In this document: one piece after another, positions 19,926-31,604 of the stretch | How the letters are laid out: every line of letters begins with the position of its first letter | How positions within the stretch are numbered: position 1 is the stretch's first letter | Source: Anastrepha obliqua | Lineage: Eukaryota > Arthropoda > Insecta > Diptera > Tephritidae | Length of the DNA stretch: 64,000 nucleotides | NCBI RefSeq assembly: GCF_027943255.1 | Contig: NC_072897.1 | Location: 22,258,044-22,322,043 of the forward strand | Direction of reading: 5' to 3' | Notes under the pieces: model-generated | Databases searched by the model: none | What the model was told of the DNA's origin: nothing | Seen by the model: only the letters and a program-made list of their open reading frames with translations | Made by a program: the position numbers and the translations under genes

Positions 19926-20797
19926 GTTGTGTGTATTTTTCACACCATTTATTCACTGTTTCACTTGTTATCAATCATTGGCAAAATTAATATATAATAT
20001 ATTTTGTAAATTTTTCGTGAAAATATCGTTGGAAAATGTGAAAACCATCTCTTCTCTTAAATATTTCTGACGCACTTTGTTTATCTCTTTGGCTGATGCC
20101 TGGAAACTGCTTCACTTGAACACTTTACCAAATAAAACACTTTCTTGTTAGTTTTAACACTTACTTTCACTATGCACTATTACTGATAACCTTTGGTAAT
20201 CTTCTAAGAAAACGGCCTTGCTTATGAATTATACTTTTTTAGCGACGACCTGTTCAGGTTCGTTGAGCTAATGGTTTTGCTTCGGTTATTCCGAAGTGTG
20301 GGTGTAAAGAAAAAGTATTTAAGCAAAGTGTTAAGTTAGTCACAGCAGCATTGTGTTACGATTAATTATTGCAGACGGTCAGCTACAGCTGTGCCTGCTA
20401 ATTTGTATGTTTCTATTCTATGCGAATGCAGGCGTGCAGCCACTGCTGTATGAATATATGAATATGTATGTATGTTTGCATTCCATTGAAATGTATGTAA
20501 TGGAATGAAAATTTAGGCATAAATACTGCTGCGTTAACTTGTACATATGTGAGTAAAATGTACGCTCCATGCAACCGTTTACAATAACAACCACACGCGT
20601 AAAAAGAACGCCGCCTCGTGTATACTGTGTGTTGACGAAGAAGTAAAGGAGATTTTAACCAAACGTAGTTACAAACCTTCTCCACATGTGTCTCTTCAAT
20701 GTGGCAAAGTTTGGTTAAAACCGGTTGAGCCATTCTCCGTAAAGTTCATCACAACGCGAAAAACGGCTGAATTTATATATATATAATAATATATAGA
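19926..20797 (-). other. Helitron copy 1, 5' non-coding region
   Basis: Corresponds base by base to 59455-60335 of copy 2 on the other strand. It includes the block GTTGTGATGAACTTTACGGA found near every Helitron 5' end here. Small frames such as 20413-20733 occur in both copies without any recognisable domain. Confidence 0.75.
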
Positions 20798-20976
20798 TTG
20801 AAAATGAATATATTGTGAGATCTCAATTTTGCTTGGTTGAAACGAATAAAATTAAGACGTTCTGTTTCTATTTTGGCATACATATCAACGATGCACTGAT
20901 GATATAGTTTACGACATCTCAAGATATAGTTTTGTTGTTGTGGACGAACCATCAATCGATAAGAATAAAAATTCAT
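20798..20976 (-). pseudogene. Helitron-like N domain fragment of the older Helitron
   Basis: Reads MNFYSYRLMVRPQQQNYIL, RCRKLYHQCIVDMYAKIETE, RLNFIRFNQAKLR and is then interrupted by copy 1. It is homologous to MNYYAYRIMIRENQENHIL in copy 1 but clearly a different subfamily. Confidence 0.8.
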
Positions 20977-21179
20977 GGCACTAACTTTTTTCTGTACATG
21001 TAGACCTGAAAATAAGTGGAAAATGTGACTTAAGAAATTTCTACAAATGATGAAATGTCAACACACTGAAAATATTACTTACCTGTTCGTGGACCATTTT
21101 AACTGGTTGTAGTACATAAGAATGCAATCTCTTAACCTGAAGGCGAGTTCCCAATTGGTCTATATCTGGAATCCTTAGT

Positions 21180-21840
21180 TACCCAGCGAAAAGAAAAGTC
21201 CTCTTTTCATTAGCATTTATCAGCAACTTACAATGGGTACTCATGTGGTTCAAACACATTCTAGGGTTATCCAGGTGCACGTTTTGGTCTATATCTCGAG
21301 ACCCTAGTTACGGAGGGGCATTAAAAATACTCTATACTATAGCAATCATCAACAGCTCCCATTTGCTACCCATATTGTACGAACACATCCTTAAGTTATC
21401 GGGGTCCACATTTTGGCCGATATCTCGAGACCCTAGTCACGGAGCGGCATTAAAAATACTCTATACTACAGCAATCATCAGCAGCTTCCATTTGCTACCC
21501 ATATTGTACAAACACATCCTAGGGTTACCCGGGTCCACGTTTTGGCCTATATCTCGAGACCCTAGTCACGGAACGGTATGAAAAATACTCTATACTATAG
21601 AAATCATCAGCAGCTTCCATTTGCTGCGCATATTGTACGAACACATCCTTAAGTTATCGGGGTCCACATTTTGGCCGATATCTCGAGACCCTAGTCACGG
21701 AGCGGCATTAAAAATACTCTATACTACAGCAATCATCAGCAGCTTCCATTTGCTACCCATATTGTACAAACACATCCTAGGGTTACCCGGGTCCACGTTT
21801 TGGCCTATATCTCGAGACCCTGGAATCCGATTCCTAAAAT
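21180..21840 (-). repeat. Helitron minisatellite, ~126 bp units
   Basis: About five units with the landmarks ATCTCGAGACCCTAGTCACG, CCCATATTGTAC and GGTCCACGTTTTGG. The unit length is a multiple of three, so one frame stays open through repeats (HLLPILY...FWPISRDPSHG). I regard that frame as a by-product. The same unit forms arrays at 28980-31560, 53540-53800 and 58772-59090. Confidence 0.85.
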
Positions 21841-21965
21841 TTTGAAACACAAACCTTTTCCACATGTGTCTTTTCAATGTGGCTAAGTTTGGTTAAAATT
21901 GGTTGAGCCATTCTCCGTAAAGTTCATCACAACGCGAAAAACGGCTGAATTTTTATATATATAGA

Positions 21966-22492
21966 TTACCACGGAGTGGAACCAACATGCTTTGAAATTG
22001 GTATAAAATACCATCCCATTGGCAAACATTTCTGGGTCCATCGAACTTTTTCAACGGCCCAGGAGCAGTGCTTTCGCAGAAGCACTAGGACGAAAAAGTC
22101 TAATAATAGAATCTTATGTTATCTACACTCACCGGTAAACCAGGTTGGTTGTAGATAAAACACATTTATTAATTATAAGTCTCCTAAATCCAAATCTTCT
22201 GGTCCATATTTAAACAAATTTGATAATTTTCACCATTTTGCATTTTTATCCTAATAAATAGATATGTATACGAAATATCATCATTCTTATGGGAACGTAG
22301 AAAAACAGAAAAACAGTATTTCCCTATCCTTAATCCATACATAGTTATATACGTACATATATGTAATGCGGCATACACATACATACATATGTACATGATT
22401 AAGCATTTTATTCTACCCATCGTAAGCTTTCCTAACTTAGAGTCAAAATGATCATGCGGTTCAAAACTTTGTTTATACATACATATGTGTTG
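21966..22492. other. Unassigned flank
   Basis: The plus-strand frame at 21976-22158 contains GVEPTCFEIGIKYHPIGKHF but matches no family I know. The rest (22160-22490) is A/T-rich with TACA/TATG motifs. Confidence 0.4.
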
Positions 22493-23211
22493 CAGAGAAC
22501 GTTAATGTATAGAGAAGTCTAAATGACAGGTACGTATGGAATTTCGAGGGGTACTCGTTTCGCGAAGACTAATCACCACCACAGGCACATTTTTCACCAA
22601 AAATTAACAGTAAGGGAATTTGTTGGTGATTAGAAGCAAAGAATATTAGGTAACTTTTTAATATGCCCTATGCCCATAACTATATATTTGAATTTTATCC
22701 AAATCATCCAAAATTATATCCATATATAATATTATATTATGTCTGTCTAAGGTGCTTTGTAAAACTTTGTTGAATACCCTTCAACCAAATCAAAATCCTC
22801 TTTAGAAAACGCTTCATTACCTGGCACACAGGAAGATGGCATATGCAAATTTAAATATGTGAATTTATATATGTATGTATGTACATATGCGGCCGCGTGG
22901 ACTTGCCACAGAAAAAATATCGCAAAAAATGTCCAAGGTATCCAGCGCGCTCTCATAGGCATAGCATTGTGCTGTTGTTATGAACAGCGCTGAACAGTTC
23001 ACATACGTATGTATGTGTACATACATTTAGTATATTATGTCTGTCCATTAAACTTAGTTGATCAACCAAATAAAATCGTTTATAAAGAATTGGTTCATTA
23101 CCAGGCACACAGGAAGATGGCATACGCAAATTTAAATATGTGAATTTATATAATTACATATGCGCATATGTACATATATGATGTGTGTATGTACCTATGC
23201 GCACAAACATA

Positions 23212-23915
23212 ATATTAATTCAAGAACAGTGGGTGTCTAAAGGACAAATACGGGGCTTTGAAGATATAAAGTGGGGGTCTATCCTTTATAAAGAGGGTGT
23301 ATTATTATGCCGAAAGCGGTTGATTGCACTGTGTTAAGACAATTGTGTTGTCAAGACTTAGTTGCGCTAAAAATAAGGTATCGATTAGAGGGGAAAGAAG
23401 TAGAGACAATTGTCGTCTGGGCCTATTTTCCTTGCGACTCCATTCTCTCTCCCCCTACGAGGGAGTTTATGGAAGTTGTAAGATATGCTGAATCCATGGG
23501 ATTAGGTCTAATTGTGGGATATGACGCAAATTAACAGAACACACTCTGGGGTAGCACAAAATGGAACTTCAGGGGGCATAAACTCATGGAATTCATTCTG
23601 TCATCTCGCTTGGTTATACAGAACGTTGGCTGGTGCGACTTTTGTGACCAGCAGAAGGCAGGAAGTGATTGATATGACATTATCTAACGATAAAATATCA
23701 GATCATATCACTGGTTGGAAAGTACTCGATAAAGATTCCCTGTCGGACCATCGTTGTATAGAGTTCAGGCTTGCGGCCGAGACAACCTCGATCCCAGCAG
23801 GCCGGAATCCTCGAAAAGCGGATTGGACACGATATGAGAATCTCAGTAAAGAGGAAATTCGTGATATTTCCAAACTCCGGACAATAACTGCGATTGAAGA
23901 AGCCACAAATTCAGT
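23212..23915 (+). pseudogene. LINE endonuclease (APE type), broken
   Basis: Successive frames give ILIQEQWVSKGQIRGFEDIK, then VVWAYFPCDSILSPP, LGLIVGYDAN (the catalytic GCDAN-type motif with Tyr for Cys), and DKDSLSDHRCIEFRL (SDH motif). A stop and frame change lie near 23530. The enzyme nicks the target DNA to start reverse transcription. Confidence 0.75.
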
Positions 23916-23925
23916 GGAGTGAATT

Positions 23926-25210
23926 TTGATCGAGTGTTATAACAAGGTGTGCCCGGAACGCAGGAGAAGAGAGGGTAAGACAGTCCCTTCGTGGAACGCC
24001 GAACTCTCGAAACTCCGGAAAACTTCCAGGAAACTTCTTAACAGATCTCTTAAAACTCAGTTGGAAGAAGATTGGACTGTCTACCGAAAGCTGAGGAAGG
24101 AATATAAAAAGAAAATTAGATCATCTAAATTGGACTCTTACAGAACCTTCTGCAGTGAACTGGCGGGACGGAAGAGTTCAGCGAGGTTATGCAAAGCCCT
24201 CCAAAGAGACCGGACATGTAGGCTAGACTCACTGCCCAAATCAGATGGTACTTATACATACTCAAAATTAGAAGTGTACGATGTTCTCTTTTCAACACAT
24301 TTACCTGGCTCCAGGAATGTTGTTGGTCAAAGCTCTATCGATCAATCTGATCATGTCAATATAATTACCAGCAGACGTGATTGGTTTATTGCATCCAGGA
24401 TAGTTAACAAGGAAACGATAAGGTTCGCCTTCTCGTCATTCGAAAACTTTAAGTCCCCAGGACCCAATGGCATTTACCCAATCATGCTCAAGCGAGGCGG
24501 AGAACAACTAATAAAGGCTTTGAAAAAAATCTTTACGGCATGTCTTGCGCACGCTTATGTTCCACAACTGTGGCGTTTGGTGAAAGTTGTATTTGTCCCA
24601 AAGCCAGGCAAGGACAGCTACGCTTTACCAAAAAGTTTCAAACCTATAAGCCTGACATCGTTTATGCTTAACGGTCTGGAACGTATGGTGGAGAAGCACA
24701 TTAGGACGAGGGTTCTAAGTCGAAACCCTCTCAACGTCAGACAACATGCTTATCAAAGTAGGAAATCTTGCGAATCGGCTCTGTACAAGTGCGTTAGCAT
24801 AATCGAAAAAGGGCTGGAAACAAAAGAGTACACTCTTGGCGTGTTTGTGGACCTTGCTCTTCTATCAGAAGTCATGGACTAGAAGAAATCATTGTCTGAT
24901 GGATCCACTCTATGCTATCCAAAATGCTGCTTACCATGGATAGAGAAAGCGATGAAGGAGTTGAGGTTAAGAAGGATTGCCTACAATGTGATGTACTCTC
25001 TTCCCTACTTTGGTGCTTCGTGATGGACTCCCTTCTTAATGATCTGCAGGAAATTGGACACATCCAAGCCTTCGCAGACGATGTGTGCGAACTAATCTCA
25101 GGACGATCACTTGAAGTTATATGCAATAAAATGCAGGTAGCTCTAAATAAGATTGAGTATTGGTGCGAATTGCATGGTCTTTCGGTGAATCCTACAAAAA
25201 GTTTGGTGCA
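23926..25210 (+). pseudogene. LINE reverse transcriptase, broken
   Basis: The frame at 23926-24882 carries the pre-RT helical region and FENFKSPGPNGIYPIMLKRG, VKVVFVPKPGKDSY, FKPISLTSFMLNGLERMVE and RQHAYQSRKSCESAL. It is then disrupted at about 24860. 24912-25210 carries the region around the active site, written AFADDVCELISG, and WCELHGLSVNPTKS. Homology ends there. Confidence 0.8.
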
Positions 25211-25732
25211 CTTTTTATCAATTGAAGAACTACATACGTAAAGTAATTTACTAATTAACTATTTACCTACTATTAGAGAACATAAAATAATTGTTTTGAA
25301 ATTTACCTAGTATTGAAATATCCGACACAGAACTTTTTTATAAGCTTGTTTTCTGCAACTTACTGAATGCTCATGCGCACACTTGACGCACAGCAGCTGC
25401 GGTTGTCGAGCAGTTAGAAATACATATTTACATACATATAATATATTGATACAAACATACATATGCTCGGAGCCGCGGGCACTCGACTTGACAAAAATTC
25501 AAGATTTACCAAATATTGGCAAATAATTCTACGCGAAATATTCCAATATTGACTATTTTCGAATGGTCGAGAAAATTGGCATATGGGCGGCTAGTTTTAT
25601 GAAGGAAAGGAATAAAGTAAGTGCCCTGTGTGCGCGGTTATATGTACATGCATATGTGTATATCAAAAAGCATTGTTTTGCTGGAAGTTCAGAAAAATAT
25701 GTACGTACATAGGCTAGGGCATCAAGTGTGCA
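25211..25732. other. Family A sequence left of the provirus
   Basis: Non-coding. 25490-25600 is the inverted form of the recurring module (GGCATATGGGCGGCTAGTTT). Ends at TGCA, the provirus target site. Confidence 0.6.
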
Positions 25733-26033
25733 AGTTAAATAAAACTACACTTAGTTAGTTTTTTTATAATAATTTTATTTTAAATGCCGATGCAACCGCT
25801 TTTAGTGAGTGGTACTTTACGACTATTTTTATAAGTAAACTTCAAAAATATTTTAAAAGAATTTATTCAAAGAATTGCACATGTCGCTGCAACGTGATCA
25901 GTAGCTTGCCGTTAGCTTGAGGTGCGGATTAGTCCGAACTATCAGGTAAACAAAAACTGAGCTTATGGTGCGCGTGTGAAAGTGCTATGCGCACCGAAAA
26001 ATATTTATTTCGCTTGAAATTGTGTCGTTAACT
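25733..26033 (-). repeat. 3' LTR of the errantivirus-like provirus
   Basis: 301 bp. Shares with 42731-43080 the blocks GATGCAACYGCTTTTAGTGA and GATCAGTAGCTTGCCGTTAG. Shorter than the 5' LTR through internal indels. Confidence 0.85.
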
Positions 26034-26044
26034 CCTCCCCCTTT
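26034..26044 (-). other. Polypurine tract
   Basis: Minus-strand AAAGGGGGAGG directly against the AGTTAAC start of the 3' LTR, the expected plus-strand primer position. Confidence 0.85.
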
Positions 26045-26524
26045 AAATAACTCGGTGTCCTCACTGAGTTGCGTTAAGGTCATCGGTATTTGGAAGTTAC
26101 TGAAGGTCTTGGATATTCCGTCCTGTTTCCCCGATCTTTTAGTTTTGTCCATAGCTGATGTCACCGTAAATGATTTTGTCCGTTTCTGAAGGATTATTCT
26201 AAGCACGATTATTATTAAAGGTGCTTTTGTGATTCCAAGTACACTATAGAAAGTACTCAGTTGAAATTTGTTCACTAAAGTTTCAACGAGAGAATTTCTT
26301 CGAAATTTATAGAAGTATTTCCTGATTGAACTATGGCAGGTATAGGGTTGGCATTTGAAATTTGTCTATTTTCGTAAGTTCGATGGTCGGCTTTAATAGT
26401 GGCATTATAACATTTTATTAAGAATGTTCCATCCAGATTAACTGGCTTTTCTGCTATTTCCACTGTCCCGTTATAAGAATTTAAAAGGAGTATGCCGGGG
26501 TTGATTTCTTCTATTTGTGGAATA

Positions 26525-27455
26525 CAAGGTTTGATTGAAAAGTAATGAGCCTTCCCACGCGGAGCGTCTGCCAAGCGATCAACCGAATCCGCTGGTGGGG
26601 GAAAATGACCGTTGGACCTTCCCCTTCTACTAGAAACCGGTTCCAGTTCACTGGCAACAGCGGTGCAGTCAACATCGGTCCGCGAGTGAAAGCTGTTTTA
26701 AAGTTTTTGCAATGGCCAAAATGCAGCGATCGTTGGAGCAATGTTACTCGATCAATTGCGTAAAGCTAAACAAAACGAGTACCGAAACCATTGGGCTACT
26801 CAAGGAGGCTTACGGGGACCAATCTCAGTCCAATGCCCATGTAAAACGGTGGCACAAGTCGTTCAAGGAAGGCCACGACCCAAGAAGGCGCGCATGTCGA
26901 AATCCAAGGTCAAAACCATGCTGATCATCTTTTTCGACTCTCGAGGCATCGTCCACAAGGAGTTTGTAACTCCAGGAAGCACTGTAAACGCGGCATTTTA
27001 CAAAGAAGTGCTCGTCCGGCTGAAAAACCGGGTCGCCCGGGTTCGGACCGACCTCGTCAACAATTGGACTCTTCATCACGACAATGCGCCGGAGCACACC
27101 GCTTTCCTCTGCACCTCGGCATTGGCCAAGATGGGGGTTCCGGTGCTTCTGCACCCTCCCTACAGCCCAGACCTGCCCCTCCGGACTTCTTTTTGTTCCC
27201 GCGCCTGAAAAGAAAGCTGAAGGGGAGGCGTTTCGACTCCATCGAGGCGATCCAAAAAACTGTGACAGCCGAATTGAACGCGATTCCGGCGGATGAGTCT
27301 AAAAAATGTTTCCTGCAGTGGAAGAACCGCTACCAGCGGTGTATTGACGCTCAAGAGGCCTATTTTGAAGAATATTAGTGGTATAAGCCAAAAGGTTTAA
27401 TAAAACTGCTCAAAAAAAAAAAAACTTAGGCTCATTACTTTTCAATCCAACCCTG
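26525..27455 (+). mobile_element. Mariner element, internally deleted, inside env
   Basis: Inverted ends carry TTGATTGAAAAGTAATGAGC at the left and its inverse at the right, with TA at both flanks (26523-26524 and 27456-27457). The surrounding env sequence is contiguous when it is removed. At 931 bp it is shorter than the usual ~1.3 kb. Confidence 0.88.
26712..27378 (+). pseudogene. Mariner transposase, internally deleted and frameshifted
   Basis: Begins MAKMQRSLEQCYSINCVKLN with the helix-turn-helix region (TETIGLLKEAYGDQSQSNAH, VKRWHKSFKEG). A deletion near 26885 removes the rest of the DNA-binding region and the first catalytic Asp. It resumes with IIFFDSRGIVHKEFVTPGST, WTLHHDNAPEHTAFL (second catalytic Asp) and PPYSPDLP. 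A frameshift near 27170 leads to PPDFFLFPRLKRKLKGRRFD and ends EAYFEEY. Unusually G+C-rich beside its host, which points to a later arrival. Confidence 0.85.
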
Positions 27456-28320
27456 TATGTTGTGCGTTCATCATAGTGCAGTCGAAAGGTTGACCACTAA
27501 GCAATTTTGGTAAACATGTACTATTTGAAACATTTTTAAAATTCCCTTCTTTACAAATTAACACATTATTTAAAGTTTTACATTCACTTATGATCTCTAA
27601 GACTGAATTCTTACAAACTATTATTTTATTCTTTGGGATTTTTAAAATAGAATTCTTCTTTTTCACTGCTTTAAGAATTAGATTTTTGGAGTTTTCTTCA
27701 TTTGTTTTAGGTAAATTAATAATATAAATTAACGGTAACCCATTTAAGGATATTTTTATTATACATCACCGTATTCAATGGCTTCTACAAGATTGACATA
27801 CAACATTTACTGTTCTTCAAAAAATTCTTTGGTTATTTTTAATTCTAGGTCTGATAGAATAAATTAATTGATAATACCTCCTTTTAACAATTGAATTGAA
27901 TAATCTACATTTATTATTTCTTCTTTTATTATTTTGAGTTTTCGCTCTATCGACTCCGATAAGTCTTTTCGAATTTGATCATTCGATTTAATAATATTTG
28001 TCATTAGTCCTTTAGTCTTTCTGCACTAATCTATTTATAACTACCTGTTGATTATTGGTTCTTAAAACATCATTAATTTTATCTGAAATAATTTGGAAAT
28101 CATCATGATCCGGTGTCCCAGAAACCCCTTTCCACACCGTACCGAATTCATTTATTACCCTTTTATTTCTCGCAGGTTTTAATCTACGTAATACGCTTTC
28201 AATAATTTGAATTTCGTACATTAGGTAGGGGTAACTTTCATCACTTTTTGTCACGTCTTCTGTCAAAACGCTTCTATTTCATTAAGTATTGGCTCGTATT
28301 GTTCTCGGTTTATTACGTGA

Positions 28321-28970
28321 CTAGCAAACCCGGCCCCCTTCGCTGGGCACACTAAAATAGAATAGATATGGTTTACAACAGAAAATATATGGTTTTCATA
28401 TTATTTATTTCTTTATTCTTTATTCAAGCGCTTTGTTTTTGAGTAAATATAAAATATAAATTGAAAATCACGAAAAAGGAAGATTGTTTTTAAATTTCAA
28501 ATCAACGCATATGAATAAACAATCGTCTTTTTTCCTGATCATCCATGCATTTTTCGTTTCAATTTATATGTTTTATTAAGCATTGGAGCTTTTTTAACCA
28601 TTATCCATTTATATTTTTCAAAAAAAAAACGAAAAAAATTGTTTTTCCCACGAACACATAATTTCATTCGGATTTCACACTAAATTCTCAAATTTCGTAA
28701 GAAATTATTCACTGTTCCAAAATCCACTCCAAAAAAATTCACAAACAATTTTTACATGTTGCACTTACGTTTTTTCCTTATGGCATCCAAATCAGAAAGA
28801 AATATTGACACATTGTAACTCACACTGTCAATTTGACAGTTCAGTTCCGCCCCAAGCGTTAAAAAAGTAAGCAACATTATGGCTGGCTGAAAAGAACGCT
28901 GTACCCGTTGCCACTGCTCCGAATTACAACCAAACTTTACGAAACCCATTTTCAATACTTACTTAACAAT
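28321..28970 (-). other. Helitron 3' region
   Basis: Non-coding unique part between minisatellite and 3' end. It is homologous, reversed, to 53800-54317. The small frame at 28752-28955 also exists in the other copy but has no recognisable domain. Confidence 0.6.
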
Positions 28971-28979
28971 GTGTGTAAG

Positions 28980-31560
28980 TTAGGTTTAATTCGGTGCAAA
29001 GACACGGCGCGTCCACGTTTTGGCATATATTTCGAGACCCTAGTCACGGAGCGGATGGAAATACTCTGAACTAAAGCATTCACCAACAGCTTCCATTTGA
29101 TACCCATATTGTACATACACATCCGAAGGTTACCCGGGTCCACGTTTTGACCTATATCTCGAGCCCTATCCACCAATAGGTATCCAAACTATACGAAAAC
29201 CAGGTTGTAAAAGACTTCGTGTATTTAGGAACCAGCATTAACACCGATAACAATCTCAGCCTTGAAATCCAACGTAGAATCTCTCTTGCCAACAAGTGCT
29301 ACTTTGGACTAAGCAGGCAATTGAGCAGTAAAGTCCTCTCTCGACGAACAAAATTAACACTCTACAAGACTCTCATCATGCCCGTCCTAACGTATGGCGC
29401 AGAAGCTTGGACGATGACAACATCCGATGAAGCGACGCTTGGAGTGTTCGAGAGAAAGATTCTGCGTAAGATTTTTGGACCTTTGCACGTTGGCAACGGC
29501 GAATATCGCAGACGATGGAACGATGAGCTGTATGAGCTTTACGACGACATAGGCATAGCGCAGCGAATCAAGATCCAGCGGCTTCGTTGGCTGGGTCATG
29601 TCGTCCGAATGGATACAAACGCTCCGGCTTTGAAAGTATTCGATGCGGTACCAGCTGGTGGTAGCAGAGGAAGAGGAAGGCCTCCTCTGCGTTGGAAAGA
29701 TCAGGTGGAGAAGGACTTGGCTTCACTTGGTGTGTCCAATTGGCGCCGGTTAGCACGAGAAAGAAACGACTGGCGCGCTTTGTTAATCTCGGCCAAAACC
29801 GCGTAAGCGGTTATCGCGCCAATTAAGAAGAAGAAGTCATCAATAGGTATGAAAATTACCCCGTATTAAAGCACTTAGCAACAGCTTTCGTTTGATACCC
29901 ATATTGTACATACACAACCAAAGGTTATCCGGGTCCACGTTTTGACCTATATCTCGAGACCCCAGTCACGGAGCGGCATGAAAAATACTCTGTACTAAAG
30001 CATTCACCAACAGCTTCAATTTGATATCCATATTGTACAAACACATTCTAGGGTCCACGTTTTGGTCTCTATCTCGAGACCCTAGTCACGGAGCGGATGG
30101 AAATACTCTGAACTAAAGCATTCACCAACAGCTTCCATTTGATACCCATATTGTACATACACATCCGAAGGTTACCCGGCTCCACGTTTTGACCTATATC
30201 TCGAGCCCTATCCACCAATTTGTATCCAAACTATACGGAAACCATCTTCAATACCTCCTTAACAATGTGTGCAAGTTTGATTTAATTCGGTGCAAAGACA
30301 CGGCGGGTCAACGTTTTGGCATATATTTCCAGGCCCTAGTCATCAATAGGTATGAAAATTACCCCGTATTAAAGCACTTATCAACAGCTTTCATTTTATA
30401 CCCATATTGTACATACACAACCAAAGGTTACCCGGGTCCACGTTTTGACCTATATCTCGAGACCCTATCTACCAATAGGTATCCAAACTATACGGAAACC
30501 ATCTTCAATACCTCCTTAACAACGTGTATAAGTTTGGTTTAATTCGGTGCAAAGACACGTCGCGTCCACGTTTTGGCATATATTTCGAGACCCTAGTCAT
30601 CAATAGGTATGAAAATTACCCCGTATTAAAGCACTTATCAACAGCTTTCGTTTGATACCCATATTGTACATACACAACCAAAGGTTATCCGGGTCCCCGT
30701 TTTGACCTATATCTCGAGACCCCAGTCACGGAGCGGCATGATAAATACTCTGTACTAAAGCATTCACCAACAGCTTCAATTTGATATCCATATTGTACAA
30801 ACACATTCTAGGGTCCACGTTTTGGTCTCTATCTCGAGACCCCAGTCACGGAGCGGATGGAAACACTCTGAACTAAAGCATTCACCAACAGCTTCCATTT
30901 GATACCCATATTGTACATACACATTCTAGGGTCCACGTTTTGGTCTCTATCTCGAGACCCTAGTCACGGAGCGGATGGAAATACTCTGAACTAAAGCATT
31001 CACCAACAGCTTCCATTTGATACCCATATTGTACATACACATCCGAAGGTTACCCGGGTCCACGTTTTGACCTATATCTCGAGCCCTATCCACCAATAGA
31101 TATCCAAACTATACGAAAACCATCTTCAATACCTCCTTAACAATGTGTGTAAGTTTGGTTTAATTCGGTGCAAAGACACGGCGGGTCCACGTTTTGGCAT
31201 ATATTTCGAGACCCTAGTCATCAATAGGTATGAAAATTACCCCGTATTAAAGCACTTATCAACAGCTTTCATTTGATACCCATATTGTACATACACAACC
31301 AAAGGTTACCCGGGTCCACGTTTTGACCTATATCTCGAGACCCCAGTCACGGAGCGGCATGAAAAGTACTCTGTACTAAAGCATTCACCAACAGCTTCAA
31401 TTTGATACCCATACTGTACATACACATCCGAAGGTTACCCGGGTCCACGTTTTGACCTATATCTCGAGCCCTATTCACCAATATGTATCCAAACTATACG
31501 GAAACCATCTTCAATACCTTCTTAACAATGTGTGTAAGTTTGGTTTAAGTCGGTGCAGAC
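28980..31560 (-). repeat. Helitron minisatellite array, mixed ~125-bp units
   Basis: At least a dozen units sharing GGTCCACGTTTTG, ATCTCGAG and CCATATTGTACATACACA. Two alternating unit types are visible: one contains GTCACGGAGCGG and the other CCACCAATAGGTATCC plus an ATTCGGTGCAAAGACACG block. They form a higher-order pattern, interrupted by a LINE fragment at 29202-29835. Confidence 0.88.
29202..29835 (+). mobile_element. LINE 3' fragment (same family as 62337-64000)
   Basis: Encodes the reverse-transcriptase C-terminus: DFVYLGTSINTDNNLSLEIQ, LPVLTYGAEAWTM-type region, and RLRWLGHVVRMDTNAPAL to SAKTA with a stop. It ends in AATTAAGAAGAAGAAG. A short repeat tail and a very short 3' UTR fit RTE-like LINEs. 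The 5' truncated copy sits in the minisatellite; no clean target duplication was found. Confidence 0.85.
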
Positions 31561-31604
31561 ACGCCCGGTTAGCGAACACACACAAAAAGTTGACTTTATT
31601 TTAT

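Larger units (their letters stand above)
5092..20797 (-). mobile_element. Defective autonomous-type Helitron, copy 1, with nested insertions
   Basis: On the minus strand the element starts A|TCTATATATT at 20797 and ends CTAG|T at 5092, just after a hairpin (AGCGG...CCGCT). Both ends and the A-T target fit Helitrons. It encodes Rep (HUH) and PIF1-like helicase segments. Two foreign blocks interrupt it: a hAT-like element at 8506-12672 and a LINE at 13562-19914. Without them the element is about 5.2 kb. Copy 2 at 59455-62336 shows the uninterrupted order for the 5' half. Confidence 0.88.
20798..21965 (-). mobile_element. Older Helitron hosting copy 1 (5' part)
   Basis: Minus-strand 5' end A|TCTATATATATAAAAATTC at 21965, then a 126 bp-type minisatellite, then a Rep N-domain fragment at 20798-20976. 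Copy 1 is inserted directly after that fragment, at 20797. The same host and junction recur at 59276-59454. Confidence 0.75.
23212..25210 (+). mobile_element. LOA/R1-type LINE fragment
   Basis: Truncated at both ends: it starts within the endonuclease and stops after the reverse-transcriptase active-site region, so the RNase H and tail are missing. No poly(A) or target duplication was found, consistent with an old copy trimmed by deletion. It is related to the LINE at 43345-45839. Confidence 0.75.
26050..28266 (-). pseudogene. Env-like gene remnant of the provirus (main part), interrupted by a mariner
   Basis: Minus-strand fragments match insect errantivirus envelope genes in layout. 28012-28266 holds an N-terminal ectodomain piece ending near a basic RNKR cleavage-type site. 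27458-27666 holds a cysteine-bearing ectodomain piece. 26275-26520 holds further ectodomain with NGT and NAT glycosylation-type sites. 25985-26275 holds a hydrophobic segment (APLIIIVLRIIL) and a cytoplasmic tail. Frameshifts and stops lie between the pieces, and a mariner sits at 26525-27455. The first codons lie beyond a Helitron insertion (about 32038-32090). No functional protein. Confidence 0.72.

Noticed and set aside
20413..20733. 106-codon frame in the Helitron 5' region, present in both copies
   Set aside because: Present in both copies only because they are recent duplicates; no recognisable domain and low-complexity composition.
21243..21845. Repetitive open frames with FWPISRDPSHG units
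   Set aside because: Open only because the minisatellite unit is a multiple of three; no start context or conservation beyond the repeat.
29202..29835. Target duplication around the LINE fragment in the minisatellite
   Set aside because: Flanks do not repeat; compared with neighbouring units some minisatellite sequence seems to have been lost at the insertion.
28980..31560. CRISPR-like repeat array
   Set aside because: The repeats are long, diverged and contiguous without spacers; they are a Helitron minisatellite in a eukaryotic genome.
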